A DNA stretch of 43,169 nucleotides from the NCBI GenBank assembly GCA_024274915.1, contig JAJSAC010000034.1, positions 1-43,169 of the forward strand. The letters run 5' to 3'. Origin of the DNA: Thermodesulfobacteriota bacterium. Lineage in GTDB: Bacteria; Thermosulfidibacterota; Thermosulfidibacteria; Thermosulfidibacterales; B14-G1. The notes under the pieces are model-generated. The model had not been told where the DNA came from and made no database searches. It worked only from the letters and a program-made list of their open reading frames with translations. The translations under genes and the position numbers were made by a program. Of the stretch, positions 1 to 8,812 are shown in pieces (positions within the stretch are counted from its first letter, which is position 1; the number at the start of each line of letters is the position of its first letter).

Positions 1-1091
1 AAGCCGTACTCGATGAGGCTCTTCTTCCGGGAGCGGTCGCCTTCCACCATGCCCCGAAGCTGGGGGATGGTGACATGGGACTCGTCTATGATGATGAGGG
101 CGTCCTTGGGCAGGTAGTCGATGAGGGTGGGGGGCGGCTCCCCGGGTCTCCTGCCAGTGAGGTGGCGGGAGTAGTTCTCGATGCCTTTGCAGTAGCCGAT
201 CTCCTGGATCATCTCCAGGTCGAAGGTGGTCCGCTGCCACAGGCGCTGGGCCTCCACCTCCTTGCCCTGGGCCCTCAGTTCCTTCACCCGGGCCTCCAGC
301 TCGGCCTTGATGCTGGCAATGGCCCTTTTGCGCATCTCTTCCCAGGTGACATAGTGGGTGGCGGGGTAAATGGTGAAGCGCTGGGGTTCCTCTAGGATCT
401 CTCCCGTGAGGGGGTCGAAGAGGTAGAGGGCCTCGATCTCGTCTCCCCAGAGCTCTATGCGCAGGGCCTCCTCTTCCGTGTGGGAGGGGAAGACCTCCAC
501 CACGTCTCCCCGGACCCGGAAGGTGCCCCGGCGGAAGTCGTAGTCGTTGCGAGTGTAGTGGATGTCTGCCAGCTTACGGGTGAGCCAGGAACGCTCCAGG
601 GTGTCTCCCACCTCCAGGGTGATGACCATGCCGTAGTAGGCCTCGGGGGAACCCAGGCCGTAGATGCAGGAGACGGAGGCCACGATGACGACATCCCGGC
701 GTTCCAGGAGGGAGCGGGTGGTGGAGTGGCGCATGCGGTCTATGTCGTCGTTGATGGAGCAGTCCTTCTCTATGTAGAGGTCCCGCTGGGGGATGTAGGC
801 CTCGGGCTGGTAGTAGTCGTAATAGGAGACGAAGTACTCCACGGCGTTCTCGGGGAAGAAGGTCTTGAACTCCGAATAGAGCTGGGCGGCCAGGGTCTTG
901 TTGTGGGAGACGATGAGGGTGGGGCGGTTCACCCGGGCGATGACGTTGGCCAGGGTGAAGGTCTTGCCCGAGCCCGTCACCCCCAGGAGGGTCTGGTGGG
1001 GCACCCTGGCCTGGAGGTTTCTCACCAGGGCATCTATGGCCTCGGGCTGGTCCCCTGCCGGTTGGTATTCGGATACCAGGCGAAACTCCAT
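1..1091 (-). CDS. uvrB: UvrABC system protein B, N-terminal part (cut by window edge)
   Basis: This is the DNA-damage recognition helicase of nucleotide excision repair, which is loaded by UvrA and recruits UvrC. The visible 363 residues start with [20 protein letters not shown]. Walker A (GVTGSGKT) lies at about residues 37-44. The UvrB-specific beta-hairpin region ([15 protein letters not shown]) follows near residue 91, and the DESH helicase motif lies close to the window edge. The ATG at 1091 gives the family's usual N-terminus. The C-terminal helicase half and the UvrC-binding domain lie outside the window. Identification is by family motifs and is very secure. The gene points away from the repeat that follows it. 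Confidence 0.97.
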   Translation of the reverse strand, partial: MEFRLVSEYQPAGDQPEAIDALVRNLQARVPHQTLLGVTGSGKTFTLANVIARVNRPTLIVSHNKTLAAQLYSEFKTFFPENAVEYFVSYYDYYQPEAYIPQRDLYIEKDCSINDDIDRMRHSTTRSLLERRDVVIVASVSCIYGLGSPEAYYGMVITLEVGDTLERSWLTRKLADIHYTRNDYDFRRGTFRVRGDVVEVFPSHTEEEALRIELWGDEIEALYLFDPLTGEILEEPQRFTIYPATHYVTWEEMRKRAIASIKAELEARVKELRAQGKEVEAQRLWQRTTFDLEMIQEIGYCKGIENYSRHLTGRRPGEPPPTLIDYLPKDALIIIDESHVTIPQLRGMVEGDRSRKKSLIEYG

Positions 1092-1138
1092 GGTGGGATT
1101 TTTATGGGGCCTGGGAGGGAATTTGGCAAGGGGGGATG

Positions 1139-1396
1139 CAGGACTTCTCCCAAAATTCCCTTCCTGGTAAAGGTATCATGGTTCAGAATCCTGGATTTTC
1201 CATCTCCAACAAGTGAAAGGGCGGGGCATTCCTCCCTTGCCCATGGCTGATAGCTGATGGCTCATGGCTCATGGCTCATGGCTGATAACAACTATGAGCA
1301 TTGAACCATGAACTACGAGCTATGAACTATGAGCTATCATCTCTGCGGTCGGAACGCCTCGCCCTGACCCATAAAACAAAAATGGGGGAAGTCCTG
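1139..1396 (+). repeat. Palindromic MITE-like repeat, copy A (258 bp)
   Basis: This is one of four copies in the window. The outer ends form an inverted repeat: CAGGACTTCTCCCA at the left and TGGGGGAAGTCCTG at the right. An inner inverted pair (AGGGCGGGGCATTCC at 1218-1232 and GGAACGCCTCGCCCT at 1351-1365) encloses the core. The core at about 1236-1340 consists of 7-bp units. The left half has TGATAGC/TGATGGC/TCATGGC units and the right half has CTATGAG/CTATGAA/CCATGAA units. The left units are near reverse complements of the right ones, so the whole can fold back on itself. No clear target duplication is visible here. The copy fills most of the 391-bp gap between uvrB and the gene at 1483; nothing else was seen in that gap. 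Confidence 0.85.
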
Positions 1397-1482
1397 CTGA
1401 AAGGGGTGGAACTTGCGCTTATAGGGTGGTAGTTGTTGAGGCCCGGGAGAGAGTCCTTTAGGTTTGGAAGGGGAGGCCTTTT

Positions 1483-2055
1483 GTGGATCTCAAGAGGGAG
1501 ATACCCAGGCAGGTGTTTCATCTCATCAATGGCACCATCATCGCCCTGGCCTATACCCGGTGGGAGGCCCGGGTGGGGTGGGTCCTCATGGCCATGGCCG
1601 TGGTGGGGGCCTTTCTGTCCTGGCGCCACACCAGGAAGCCCTTTCCCTGGGCGGAGCCTCTGTTAGATCTCCTGGATCGTCCCCACGACATCCGACATTT
1701 CCCGGCCAAAGGCGCTGTCCTTTATGGCTTGGCGGTGGGGCTTTCCCTGGTAGTTTACCCCTCCTATGCTGCCCTAGGGGGGATTGCTGTCCTGGCTTGT
1801 GGAGATGCCCTCTCCACTTTGGTGGGCAAGGCCTGGGGGAAGAGGCCCTGGCCCTGGAACAGGCGTCTCTCTGTGGAGGGGAGCCTGGCCTTCTTCATAG
1901 GAGGCACCATCTACGCTTCCCTTTTTATTCCCTTTCCCGCTGCTCTGGTGGGTGCCTTTGTGGGTGCTTTGGTGGAGACGGTGCCCTGGCCTCTGGACGA
2001 CAATGTCACTATCCCCCTGGCCGTGGGGGGACTCCTGGCCCTCCTTTTCTATTGA
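1483..2055 (+). CDS. Diacylglycerol/polyprenol kinase family membrane protein
   Basis: This is a 190-residue, very hydrophobic protein resembling the SEC59/VTE5 CTP-dependent lipid kinase family (dolichol, phytol or diacylglycerol kinases). Family-like features are GDALSTLVGKAWGKRPWPWN near residues 107-127, then SVEGSLAFFIGG, and VETVPWPLDDNVTIPLAVG near the C-terminus. About five or six membrane segments are apparent. The GTG start at 1483 follows a GGGAGG ribosome-binding site at 1471-1476. The substrate cannot be read from the sequence: polyprenol or another isoprenoid alcohol is likely from the family, but phosphatidate-type substrates are possible. It stands alone, with tRNA-Val immediately downstream. 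Confidence 0.75.
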   Translation: MDLKREIPRQVFHLINGTIIALAYTRWEARVGWVLMAMAVVGAFLSWRHTRKPFPWAEPLLDLLDRPHDIRHFPAKGAVLYGLAVGLSLVVYPSYAALGGIAVLACGDALSTLVGKAWGKRPWPWNRRLSVEGSLAFFIGGTIYASLFIPFPAALVGAFVGALVETVPWPLDDNVTIPLAVGGLLALLFY

Positions 2056-2080
2056 CAACCCAATCCTTCTCTCCTAATAA
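2052..2080 (+). promoter_or_regulatory. Sigma-70-type promoter for tRNA-Val
   Basis: A perfect TTGACA at 2052-2057 overlaps the stop codon of the preceding gene. A 17-bp spacer leads to TAATAA at 2075-2080. Transcription would start near 2087, about eight bases before the tRNA. The -10 is imperfect. Confidence 0.55.
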
Positions 2081-2094
2081 GAGTAGCGATGGTA

Positions 2095-2169
2095 AGGGAC
2101 GTAGCTCAGGGGGAGAGCACTTGCTTGACGCGCAAGGGGTCGGCGGTTCAAATCCGCCCGTCCCTACCA
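2095..2169 (+). tRNA. tRNA-Val (anticodon GAC)
   Basis: A full cloverleaf can be drawn. The acceptor stem AGGGACG pairs with CGTCCCT, and the D stem GCTC pairs with GAGC. The anticodon arm is CTTGC-TTGACGC-GCAAG with anticodon GAC. The T arm is GGCGG-TTCAAAT-CCGCC. Discriminator A is followed by an encoded CCA at 2167-2169. GAC reads the GUC/GUU valine codons. A possible weak promoter for thrS (TTGACG at 2174) starts just after the tRNA. Confidence 0.96.
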
Positions 2170-2283
2170 TTCTTTGACGCCTGCCGTGTAAGTTCCCATT
2201 CTCTCCTTTGGGGGAGGGCCTTTCAGGGTTGAGGGGCTTGGTCCTCAGGGCCCTTTGGGTTGGGGGATTTGTGGAGGATAGCT

Positions 2284-4197
2284 ATGCCTAAAGTGTACAT
2301 AAAAGGGAATGGCAGTGTAGATGTGGATGAAGGGGTCCCTTATTTGGATGCCTTGAAAAGGGCTGGCTGCAGTGATCTGGAGCAGGTCTTGGCTGTGAAG
2401 GTGGACGGCGAGTTGAGGGATCTTACCGCTCCTGTGAACGGGGATTGCGAGGTTGAACCTGTCACTTTCCAGGATCCGGAAGGGAAGGAGACTTACTGGC
2501 ATTCGACAGCCCACATCATGGCTGCTGCCGTTAAGGAGCTCTTCCCCACGGCCAAGGTGACCATTGGCCCACCTGTGGAGACGGGCTTTTATTACGATTT
2601 CGATTATGAGAGGCCTTTCACACCCGAGGACCTGGAGAAGATCGAGGCCAAGATGGCCGAGATTATAGCCCGGGACGAGCCTTTTCACCGGGAAGAGGTC
2701 TCTAAGGATGAGGCCATTCGCCTTTTCAAGGAGATGGGCGAGAACTACAAGGTGGAGATCATAGAAGAGATTCCCGATGGGAAGGTCTCCCTCTATCGCA
2801 CCGGTGAGACCTTTGTTGATCTGTGTCGGGGACCCCATATTCCCTCTTCCGGCAAGGTGAAGGCGGTGAAGCTCCTTTCCGTGGCGGGGGCCTACTGGAG
2901 GGGGGACGAGAGGAACCCCATGCTCCAGCGTATCTATGGGGTCTCTTATCCCTCCAGGGAGGAGTTGGAGGGATATCTCCGTTTTCTGGAGGAGGCCCGA
3001 CGCAGGGATCACAGGCGTTTGGGCAAGGAGTTGGACCTCTTCTCCATCCGGGAGGAGGTGGGTCCCGGTTTCATCATCTACCATCCCAAGGGGGCCCTGG
3101 TGCGTACCATACTGGAGGACTTTGAGAAGCAGGAGCATCTCAAAAGGGGCTACCAGATTGTCATGGGGCCTACCCTCCTCAAGGCAGACTTGTGGAAAAA
3201 GTCGGGCCATTGGGACCACTATCGGGAGATGATGTACTTCACCCAGGTAGACGAAGAGCTTTACGGCATAAAGCCCATGAACTGCCTGGCTCATATTCTT
3301 ATTTACAAATCCAGAATCCGGAGTTACAGAGACTTGCCCCTGCGCTACTTCGAGATGGGCACTGTCCATCGCCATGAAAAGTCGGGGGTCCTTCATGGTC
3401 TCCTGCGGGCCAGGGCTTTTACCCAGGACGATGCCCATATATTCTGCACCCCAGATCAGCTCAAGGATGAAATCAAGGGAGTGCTAAACTTCATCCATGA
3501 TGTTATGAAGATGTTTGGATTTCCCTATGAGGTGGAGATCAGTACTAGGCCCGAGAAGTACATTGGTAGCCATGAGATGTGGGAGCGAGCCACAGGTGCA
3601 CTGAAAGAGTCTCTTGAAGAGCTGGGTTTGCCTTATGACATATGTGAGGGCGAGGGAGCCTTCTATGGACCCAAGATAGACGTGAAACTCACGGACGCCA
3701 TTGGGCGTAAGTGGCAGTGTGGCACTGTTCAGTGTGATTTCGCTCTCCCTGAGCGTTTCGATTTGACCTATGTGGATAGTGGTGGGGAGCGGAAAAGGCC
3801 GGCCATGGTCCACCGGGTGATCTTGGGGTCCATTGATCGATTTCTGGGTGTTCTCATCGAGCACTACGCCGGGGCCTTTCCTCTATGGTTGGCCCCCGTA
3901 CAGGCTCGGGTGATGAACATCACCGACGACCAGGCCGAGTATGCACAGGGGGTGGCGGATCGCTTGCGCCAGAGGGGATTCCGGGTGGAGGCAGACCTGC
4001 GTAACGAAAAGCTGGGGGCCAAGGTTCGGGATGCCCAAATGGAAAAGATCCCCTACATGCTCATAGTGGGCAAAAGGGAGATGGCCGAAGGCAGGGTGGC
4101 TGTGCGTCATCGGCGTCAAGGGGACCTGGGACCCATGGAATTGGAGGATATCATTCAACGGATGTGGCATGAGGTAGAAGTCAAGGCTTCAGAATAG
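2284..4197 (+). CDS. thrS: Threonyl-tRNA synthetase
   Basis: This class II aminoacyl-tRNA synthetase charges tRNA-Thr in the cytoplasm. From the chosen start it has 637 residues, normal for the family. The N-terminal TGS domain (about 1-60) is followed by the editing domain, with HSTAH near residue 77 and [10 protein letters not shown] near 177. The catalytic core contains MNCLAH with the zinc-ligand cysteine, [11 protein letters not shown], and [14 protein letters not shown]. The C-terminal anticodon-binding domain starts at about [14 protein letters not shown] 2284 is chosen because GTGGAGG at 2271-2277 is a good ribosome-binding site; an upstream in-frame GTG at 2260 would lie before it. 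No T-box leader was seen. infC follows after 36 bp, the common thrS-infC order. Confidence 0.97.
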   Translation: MPKVYIKGNGSVDVDEGVPYLDALKRAGCSDLEQVLAVKVDGELRDLTAPVNGDCEVEPVTFQDPEGKETYWHSTAHIMAAAVKELFPTAKVTIGPPVETGFYYDFDYERPFTPEDLEKIEAKMAEIIARDEPFHREEVSKDEAIRLFKEMGENYKVEIIEEIPDGKVSLYRTGETFVDLCRGPHIPSSGKVKAVKLLSVAGAYWRGDERNPMLQRIYGVSYPSREELEGYLRFLEEARRRDHRRLGKELDLFSIREEVGPGFIIYHPKGALVRTILEDFEKQEHLKRGYQIVMGPTLLKADLWKKSGHWDHYREMMYFTQVDEELYGIKPMNCLAHILIYKSRIRSYRDLPLRYFEMGTVHRHEKSGVLHGLLRARAFTQDDAHIFCTPDQLKDEIKGVLNFIHDVMKMFGFPYEVEISTRPEKYIGSHEMWERATGALKESLEELGLPYDICEGEGAFYGPKIDVKLTDAIGRKWQCGTVQCDFALPERFDLTYVDSGGERKRPAMVHRVILGSIDRFLGVLIEHYAGAFPLWLAPVQARVMNITDDQAEYAQGVADRLRQRGFRVEADLRNEKLGAKVRDAQMEKIPYMLIVGKREMAEGRVAVRHRRQGDLGPMELEDIIQRMWHEVEVKASE

Positions 4198-4233
4198 GAG
4201 CCATTTTGTGAATCTTTGTTGGGAGGTGGAGCT

Positions 4234-4782
4234 ATAGCTGTCAGGGATGGTAAGGAAGACAAGATAAGGGCTAACGAACAGATCCGGGCCCGGGAGGTGA
4301 GGGTTATAGACGAGGAAGGTAGGCAGCTGGGTATTATGTCTCTGAAGGAGGCTCTGGCCGCTGCCAGGGAGCGGGACCTGGATCTAGTGGAGGTGGCGCC
4401 CAACGCCTCTCCACCTGTCTGCCGTATTATGGACCTGGGTAAGTACAAATATCAGCAGAAAAAGAAGGCCCAGGCCGCCAAGAAGAAGCAGCATGTCATC
4501 CAGGTGAAGGAAGTGCGTATGCGTCCCAAGATTGAGGAGCACGATTACCAGGTGAAACTCAAACACTTGAGGCGCTTTTTGGAGGAGGGGAACAAGGCCA
4601 AGGTGAATGTGCGTTTCAGGGGCCGGGAGTTGGCCTTTGTGAATGCAGGGAAACAGGTGCTAAACCGCATTATCCAGGATCTCTCTGACATAGCGGTGGT
4701 GGAGAAGCTCCCCGATATGGAGGGGAGGAACATGATCATGGTTTTGGCTCCCAAGAGTATGGCCAAATCCTCCGGTTCATAG
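4234..4782 (+). CDS. infC: Translation initiation factor IF-3, apparently starting at an ATA codon
   Basis: IF-3 binds the 30S subunit and proofreads the initiation codon. The protein (about 182 residues) has the N-domain ([45 protein letters not shown]), a lysine-rich linker, and the C-domain ([20 protein letters not shown], then RFRGRE and MIMVLAPK). No ATG or GTG precedes the conserved N-domain. The strong ribosome-binding site GGGAGGTGG (4221-4229) sits just before ATA at 4234. The in-frame TTGs at 4216 and 4219 lie upstream of or inside that site and are poor candidates. Rare AUU/AUA/AUC-type starts are known for infC, where IF-3 limits its own synthesis by rejecting the codon. rpmI and rplT, the usual next genes, are absent. 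Confidence 0.93.
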   Translation: MAVRDGKEDKIRANEQIRAREVRVIDEEGRQLGIMSLKEALAAARERDLDLVEVAPNASPPVCRIMDLGKYKYQQKKKAQAAKKKQHVIQVKEVRMRPKIEEHDYQVKLKHLRRFLEEGNKAKVNVRFRGRELAFVNAGKQVLNRIIQDLSDIAVVEKLPDMEGRNMIMVLAPKSMAKSSGS

Positions 4783-4789
4783 ACTCAAA

Positions 4790-5538
4790 ATGGGTGAGGC
4801 CTTTTTCAAGCCCCGTTCCGTGGCGGTGGTGGGGGCCTCGGGAGATCCCAGGAAGGTGGGCTATGCCATAGCCCGCAATCTATTGGGTTCTTTCTTTAGC
4901 GGGGATCTCTACTTTGTCAATCCCAGGAGGGAGACCATTCTGGGGAGGCCTGTATACCATCAGGTGAAGGCTCTTCATCATGCCTCTGAACAGGCCATTC
5001 TGCCTACTACTACCCAGGAGCTCGGTTTTCCAGTGGTGATGAGGCTTTCTTCTCCCCGGATATTGCACAAAAGCGACGTGGGAGGGGTGAAGGTGGGGCT
5101 GGCTACCCCGAGGGATGTGGAGGGGGCCTTTTATGAAATCACCCTGGGGGCTAGGAGGCGCTTTTCCCGGGCCCGAATCGGGGGTGTATTGGTGGATGAA
5201 TCGGCCTTCCAGAGGGTGGATGTTATTGTGGGTTTCACCAGGGTCGCTATTTTGGTCCCTTCGTGGTGTTTGGACTGGGAGGCATATAAGAGGTCCTAAA
5301 GGAGGTCACCTTCAGACTGGTTCCCCTCACTTTTGAAGAGGCGGCAGAGGTGATAAGAGAGACAAAGCGTCACTCTATTTTTTGAGAGGGGCAAGGGGAG
5401 GTGGGAAGATGGATGTGGATGCCTCGGGGAAGGCCCTGGTGGGTTTCTCCCTCGTTTCCTGGGGGGCTGGGCTTGACGAAGTGTGAGGCCAATCCCCTTA
5501 GGGTGACCCCCAGTGGATTTATGGCATTGGATGCCTGA
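4790..5538 (+). pseudogene. Decayed ADP-forming acyl-CoA (acetyl-CoA) synthetase
   Basis: This is the remnant of an NDP-forming acyl-CoA synthetase, whose intact form has about 700 residues. Residues 1-60 of the first open frame match the CoA-binding domain (FFKPRSVAVVGASGDPRKVGYA, then FVNPRR and ILGRPVY). The text then jumps straight to the ATP-grasp domain (GFPVVMRLSSPRILHKSDVGGV), so several hundred middle residues are deleted. Near 5240 the frame shifts: FGPFVVFGLGGI is read in another frame. VLKEV and VTFRLVPLTFEEAAEVI follow, with a stop near 5384. A last piece, EANPLRVTPSGFMALDA, ends at a stop at 5536-5538. The combination of deletion, frameshifts and stops makes a functional product very unlikely. 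The DRTGG gene next door commonly accompanies this family. Confidence 0.85.
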
Positions 5539-5558
5539 CTCGTTTTGGGAGGAGAACA

Positions 5559-6623
5559 ATGAAGACCGTTATGGTCCACGCTGTAGACAGGTATGCGGGT
5601 AAGACCTTGGTGGCTCTGGGTATGGGGAAGTACTTCCAAGAGATGGGCTGGAAGGTGGGTTATATCAAGCCCGTGGGAACCCTTCCCCTTTGGACGGAAG
5701 AGTACGGGCTGACAGATCAGGATGTCCTCTTTTTCTCCCGGACCCTGGGGCTAGACGATCCCATGGAACTCATGGCCCCTTATGTGGTGACACGGGACAG
5801 GCTTAGAGGCCTCTTCAAGGGTGAGGATGATGCGGCCTCCAGGGCCTTTCAGGCCTTTCAGGATATCTCTAGGGGCAAGGACCTGGTCATCGTGGGAGGG
5901 GGAGGCTCTGTCTATGAGGGGGCTTTTCTGGGGTTGTCGGGCTTCCAGGTGGCCCATAACTGGGATGTACCCGCCCTGTTGGTGGCTGTCTACGACGAGA
6001 GTCTCAGATCCCTGGACCTGGTGCTGGATGCCAAGGGGAGGTTGGGGGAGAGACTCTTGGGGGTGGTGGTGAACAAGGTTCCATCCCACGGGTGGCAGAT
6101 CCTCGTGGAGGATTTGGTGCCCTATATGGAGAGCAAGAGAGTGAGGATTCTGGGAATGATTCCCTTGGACTCCAGGCTCCAGGCCCTTTCCCTGGAAGAG
6201 ATCTTGACCCTAACGGGGGGGAGAGTCCTCACCGGTTCCCATGACGACGAGGTGTTGGTTGAGGGTTTTATTCTGGGTTCCATGGGGCCTGAAGCGGCGG
6301 TGTCCTACTTCAAGAAGGGCAAGGAGAAGGCCCTCATCGCCTCGGCGGACCGCTCTGACCTCATGTTGGCTGCCCTGGAGCACCCCATAAATGCCATCAT
6401 AGTGACGGAGGGGCTGCCACCATTGGATAGTGTCCTCCAGCGGGCCGAAGAGAGAAAGGTTCCCGTGATCCTGGTAGACATGGATACCCTGTCTGCCGTG
6501 GAACTCCTGGGCGTAAGATGGGGTATGGCGGCTTTGAGGGGCGAAAAGAAGGCGGCCAGGGCGGTGGAATTGGTGAAGGCTTCCCTCGACTGGGACACCT
6601 TTTCGGCGGCTTTGGGGGTGTAG
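5559..6623 (+). CDS. BioD-like / DRTGG domain P-loop protein
   Basis: This 354-residue protein joins a dethiobiotin-synthetase-like P-loop NTPase domain to a C-terminal DRTGG-type domain, as in the N-terminal part of some phosphotransacetylases. The P-loop is RYAGKTLVALGMGKYF near residue 11, followed by GYIKPVG. VIVGGGGSVYEGA and LLGVVVNKVP are typical of the BioD-like fold. The C-terminal part (INAIIVTEGLPPLDSVLQRA, then VPVILVDMDTLSAVELL) matches DRTGG domains. The ATG at 5559 follows GGGAGGAGAA. Family members often neighbour acyl-CoA synthetases and may act in acyl-phosphate or CoA metabolism or as regulatory domains. Its partner here is broken, so its present role is uncertain. Confidence 0.8.
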   Translation: MKTVMVHAVDRYAGKTLVALGMGKYFQEMGWKVGYIKPVGTLPLWTEEYGLTDQDVLFFSRTLGLDDPMELMAPYVVTRDRLRGLFKGEDDAASRAFQAFQDISRGKDLVIVGGGGSVYEGAFLGLSGFQVAHNWDVPALLVAVYDESLRSLDLVLDAKGRLGERLLGVVVNKVPSHGWQILVEDLVPYMESKRVRILGMIPLDSRLQALSLEEILTLTGGRVLTGSHDDEVLVEGFILGSMGPEAAVSYFKKGKEKALIASADRSDLMLAALEHPINAIIVTEGLPPLDSVLQRAEERKVPVILVDMDTLSAVELLGVRWGMAALRGEKKAARAVELVKASLDWDTFSAALGV

Positions 6624-7195
6624 TGAAGGTTCTGGCTGTGGAAGGAAGCCCCCGTAGGGGGGGAAACTCTTCTATTCTCCTAGATTGGGTATTGGATGGG
6701 ATAGAAGGGGGAGGAGGCCAGATTACCCGCCTTAGTGTTAGGGATTTGGATATTGCGCCATGTAAGGGGTGTGATGGTTGTTTGGCTACGGGATTATGCG
6801 TGATCAGAGATGATATGGATCTGGTGATGGAACATATATTGGATTGTCATCATCTGGTGGTGGCTACTCCCATCTATTTTTACCACCTCCCAGCCCCCCT
6901 TAAAGCTCTAATAGACCGTCTCCAACCTCTGTGGGTCAGAAAGGTTCTACTGAGGAGAGGTCCGGCTCAAAAGGGGGGGCTGCTTCCGGTGGGAGTGGGT
7001 GCCACTGGAGGAGGAAGGCTTTTTGATGGGATTCTCCTCACCTTCAATTGTGTGGCTCCCCTTCTTGGTCTTGAGTTGGTGGATCCCATGTTCGTTAGGG
7101 GGGTGGACGCCATGGGGGCCGTTGAGAATGTGAGGGGTCTGAGAGAGATAGCCAGAAGGAAGGGTGCGGAGTTGATGGCCTTTGGGCGAGGGTGA
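6623..7195 (+). CDS. Isf-like iron-sulfur flavoprotein (NAD(P)H-dependent FMN reductase family)
   Basis: This is a 190-residue flavodoxin-fold protein. LAVEGSPRRGGNSS near residues 4-17 is the FMN phosphate-binding loop. ATPIYFYHLPAPLKALIDR matches the second FMN contact region. Between them PCKGCDGCLATGLC gives the spacing C-x2-C-x2-C-x5-C, the compact [4Fe-4S] motif of archaeal Isf-type flavoproteins. The likely role is electron transfer or reduction of small oxidants in an anaerobe. GTG 6623 is chosen because it begins exactly at the family N-terminus (VKVLAVEGSPR) and overlaps the stop of the upstream gene by one base, implying translational coupling. The open frame extends further upstream, but that part is glycine-rich out-of-frame text. 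Confidence 0.82.
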   Translation: MKVLAVEGSPRRGGNSSILLDWVLDGIEGGGGQITRLSVRDLDIAPCKGCDGCLATGLCVIRDDMDLVMEHILDCHHLVVATPIYFYHLPAPLKALIDRLQPLWVRKVLLRRGPAQKGGLLPVGVGATGGGRLFDGILLTFNCVAPLLGLELVDPMFVRGVDAMGAVENVRGLREIARRKGAELMAFGRG

Positions 7196-7238
7196 TCCTG
7201 GGGATGGAGTATATTTTTATTTAAAGAGGAGAGGGATC

Positions 7239-7706
7239 ATGAAAGAGGCGGTGGCAGAGGTGGTAAGGGAGAGTTCGGTCCTTATTGACAAAGAGGGGCT
7301 TTCCAACCTTTACGAGTCTGTTCTCAGGATAGCCGGGTTCGGCTTGGGGGGGATTTTCTATACCGCTGGCAAGAAGGCCGGGAGCAAAGGGGCGGTTCTT
7401 TTGAAAGATAGATTGGGAGTTGGTGGAAGGGACCTTATTGAGGCCATGGTTTTGGCCTTTGAAGTGGGTAACTGGGGTAAGATGAGGGTGGAAGAGGTGG
7501 ATGAAGAGCTGTACAGGGTTACGGTGACGGAGAACGTCCTAGTGAGTAGCCTGGAAAAGAAGAGGAAGAAGCCGGTTTGTCATCCTTTAGCGGGGTATAT
7601 AGCCGGTTTCTTCGAGCTGGCACTGGAAGATAAAGTGCAGGTCAAAGAAGGGGAGTGCATGGGCAAAGGAGACTCCGCCTGCATCTTCGAAGTGAAGGTG
7701 GGTTAG
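7239..7706 (+). CDS. V4R (4-vinyl reductase) domain protein
   Basis: This 155-residue protein matches the V4R small-molecule-binding domain. The diagnostic end is GECMGKGDSACIFEVKV, equivalent to the cysteine-containing GxC-GDxxCxFEV close of the family. V4R domains occur in bacteriochlorophyll synthesis proteins, in regulators and as free-standing proteins that bind hydrocarbons or tetrapyrrole-like ligands. ATG 7239 is chosen because AAAGAGGAGAGGG lies just before it; the open frame upstream has no support. It closes the plus-strand group with the DRTGG and Isf-like genes. What ligand it binds cannot be told from the sequence. Confidence 0.8.
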   Translation: MKEAVAEVVRESSVLIDKEGLSNLYESVLRIAGFGLGGIFYTAGKKAGSKGAVLLKDRLGVGGRDLIEAMVLAFEVGNWGKMRVEEVDEELYRVTVTENVLVSSLEKKRKKPVCHPLAGYIAGFFELALEDKVQVKEGECMGKGDSACIFEVKVG

Positions 7707-7738
7707 CCCACTCCGCCTGCTTTTAGTTCCTGCTTGTG

Positions 7739-8812
7739 TCAAAAGAGGACACTTCTCAGAGCTGTGCCCATGGCCACTGGAATGCGGGTGGATATTTCCT
7801 CCATGTGGGAGGGGTCCATGTGGGGGTGGAGTTCTATTTTCCTCGTGGGTGCAAGGGGCTGGATTTCCACATTGAGGAAAGATATGAGTTCGGGAATGAG
7901 GAAGGGGGTGCTCGAGGCTCCGCCCGTAACCAGAATTCTTTCCACCTGTTCCTGGGTACCTAGGAGATTTTGGGAGTAGTTGAGGGAAATTATGATCTCG
8001 TTATTGAGCTTTGATGCCAAGGCATGGGAACCCTCCCTCAAAATGGATTCGTCCACGTTCCCTGACAGCTTTATTTGCTCGGCGTCTTCCATAGAACATT
8101 TCAGATGGCTGGATATACTTTGGGTTACCACTTCCCCCCCTATTTACACGTTTCTGCTATAGAGGATGCGATGGTTTTTGATGACCAGGAGATCGGAGCT
8201 TTCGGCTCCAATGTCTAGCACCATGAAAAGCGCATTGGATAGCTCTTCATAGTTGACTATGACTATGTTTGCCAGGGCTAGGAAGGTAGAGTCTAAGACT
8301 TCTAGATTGATTCCTGCCATGAGAAATAGTTGCTGGTAGGATTCTATAACGCTTCTCCTTGCCACTACATAGACCAGGTCTACGCTCTCTCCTTCCTTGA
8401 TCTCATAAACGTGAAAGTCGAAGTGAATCTCTTCCAGTTTAAAAGGGAGGTTTTTCTCAATCTCCCATTGGATGGCCTTTTCTATCTCTTCCGGGGGCAC
8501 ATAAGGTAACCGTGACCTTCTAAGGATGGTGAGGTTTCCAGGTAGAGCTAAAGAGATGTTTCGGTTTTTCAGATTCAGCGTGTTCCAGATGGTATCTAAC
8601 TCTGCCGCCAGTCCTTCCTGGTCTTCGACGGATCCCATGGTTATCTTTTCCGGGGGCAGGGGAACTACATGGGCTTGGTGTAGAACCAACTGTCCCCTTT
8701 TACCCCTGATATCGGCGATCTTTATGGCGTTAGTTCCAATCTCCACTCCTAAAAGAACTTTCTTCTTTCTGAAGGCCGCTTTAAAGGGTTCTAACTTATC
8801 CAGCAGCTTCAA
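7739..8812 (-). pseudogene. pilM: Type IV pilus assembly PilM-like gene interrupted by an in-frame TAA
   Basis: The N-terminal portion (8144-8812, 222 residues) has the actin-like PilM fold: KVLLGVEIGTNAIKIADI, RRSRLPYVPPEEIEKAIQWE, and VLDIGAESSDLLVI. It ends at NHRILYSRNV followed by TAA (8144-8146). The same frame continues immediately as IGGEVVTQSISSHL and reads on to VTGGASSTPFLIPELISF and PVAMGTALRS, the normal PilM C-terminus, with a stop at 7739. No frame change is needed, so one nonsense codon splits an otherwise full-length gene. The usual partners pilNOPQ are absent nearby. It could be a recent pseudogene, a sequencing error or, less likely, a read-through gene. PilM anchors the inner-membrane pilus alignment complex. 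Confidence 0.85.

Noticed and set aside
480-1250. 256-codon open frame on the plus strand
   Set aside because: It is antisense to uvrB and then runs into the repeat; its composition (long Val/Gly/Asp strings) is that of a shadow frame.
1236-1340. Tandem short repeats considered as a CRISPR array
   Set aside because: Units are 7 bp with no spacers, the two halves are complementary, no cas gene is present, and the pattern recurs in other gaps as part of a bounded element.
2170-2283. T-box leader before thrS
   Set aside because: The gap of 114 bp is too short and no T-box sequence or specifier structure was seen.
2245-3438. 397-codon open frame on the minus strand
   Set aside because: It lies entirely opposite thrS, which has all expected motifs; no ribosome-binding site or family resemblance.
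8129-8149. Frameshift in pilM at the G run
   Set aside because: Both halves are in the same frame and the text is continuous across the TAA, so a base substitution explains it better than an insertion or deletion.
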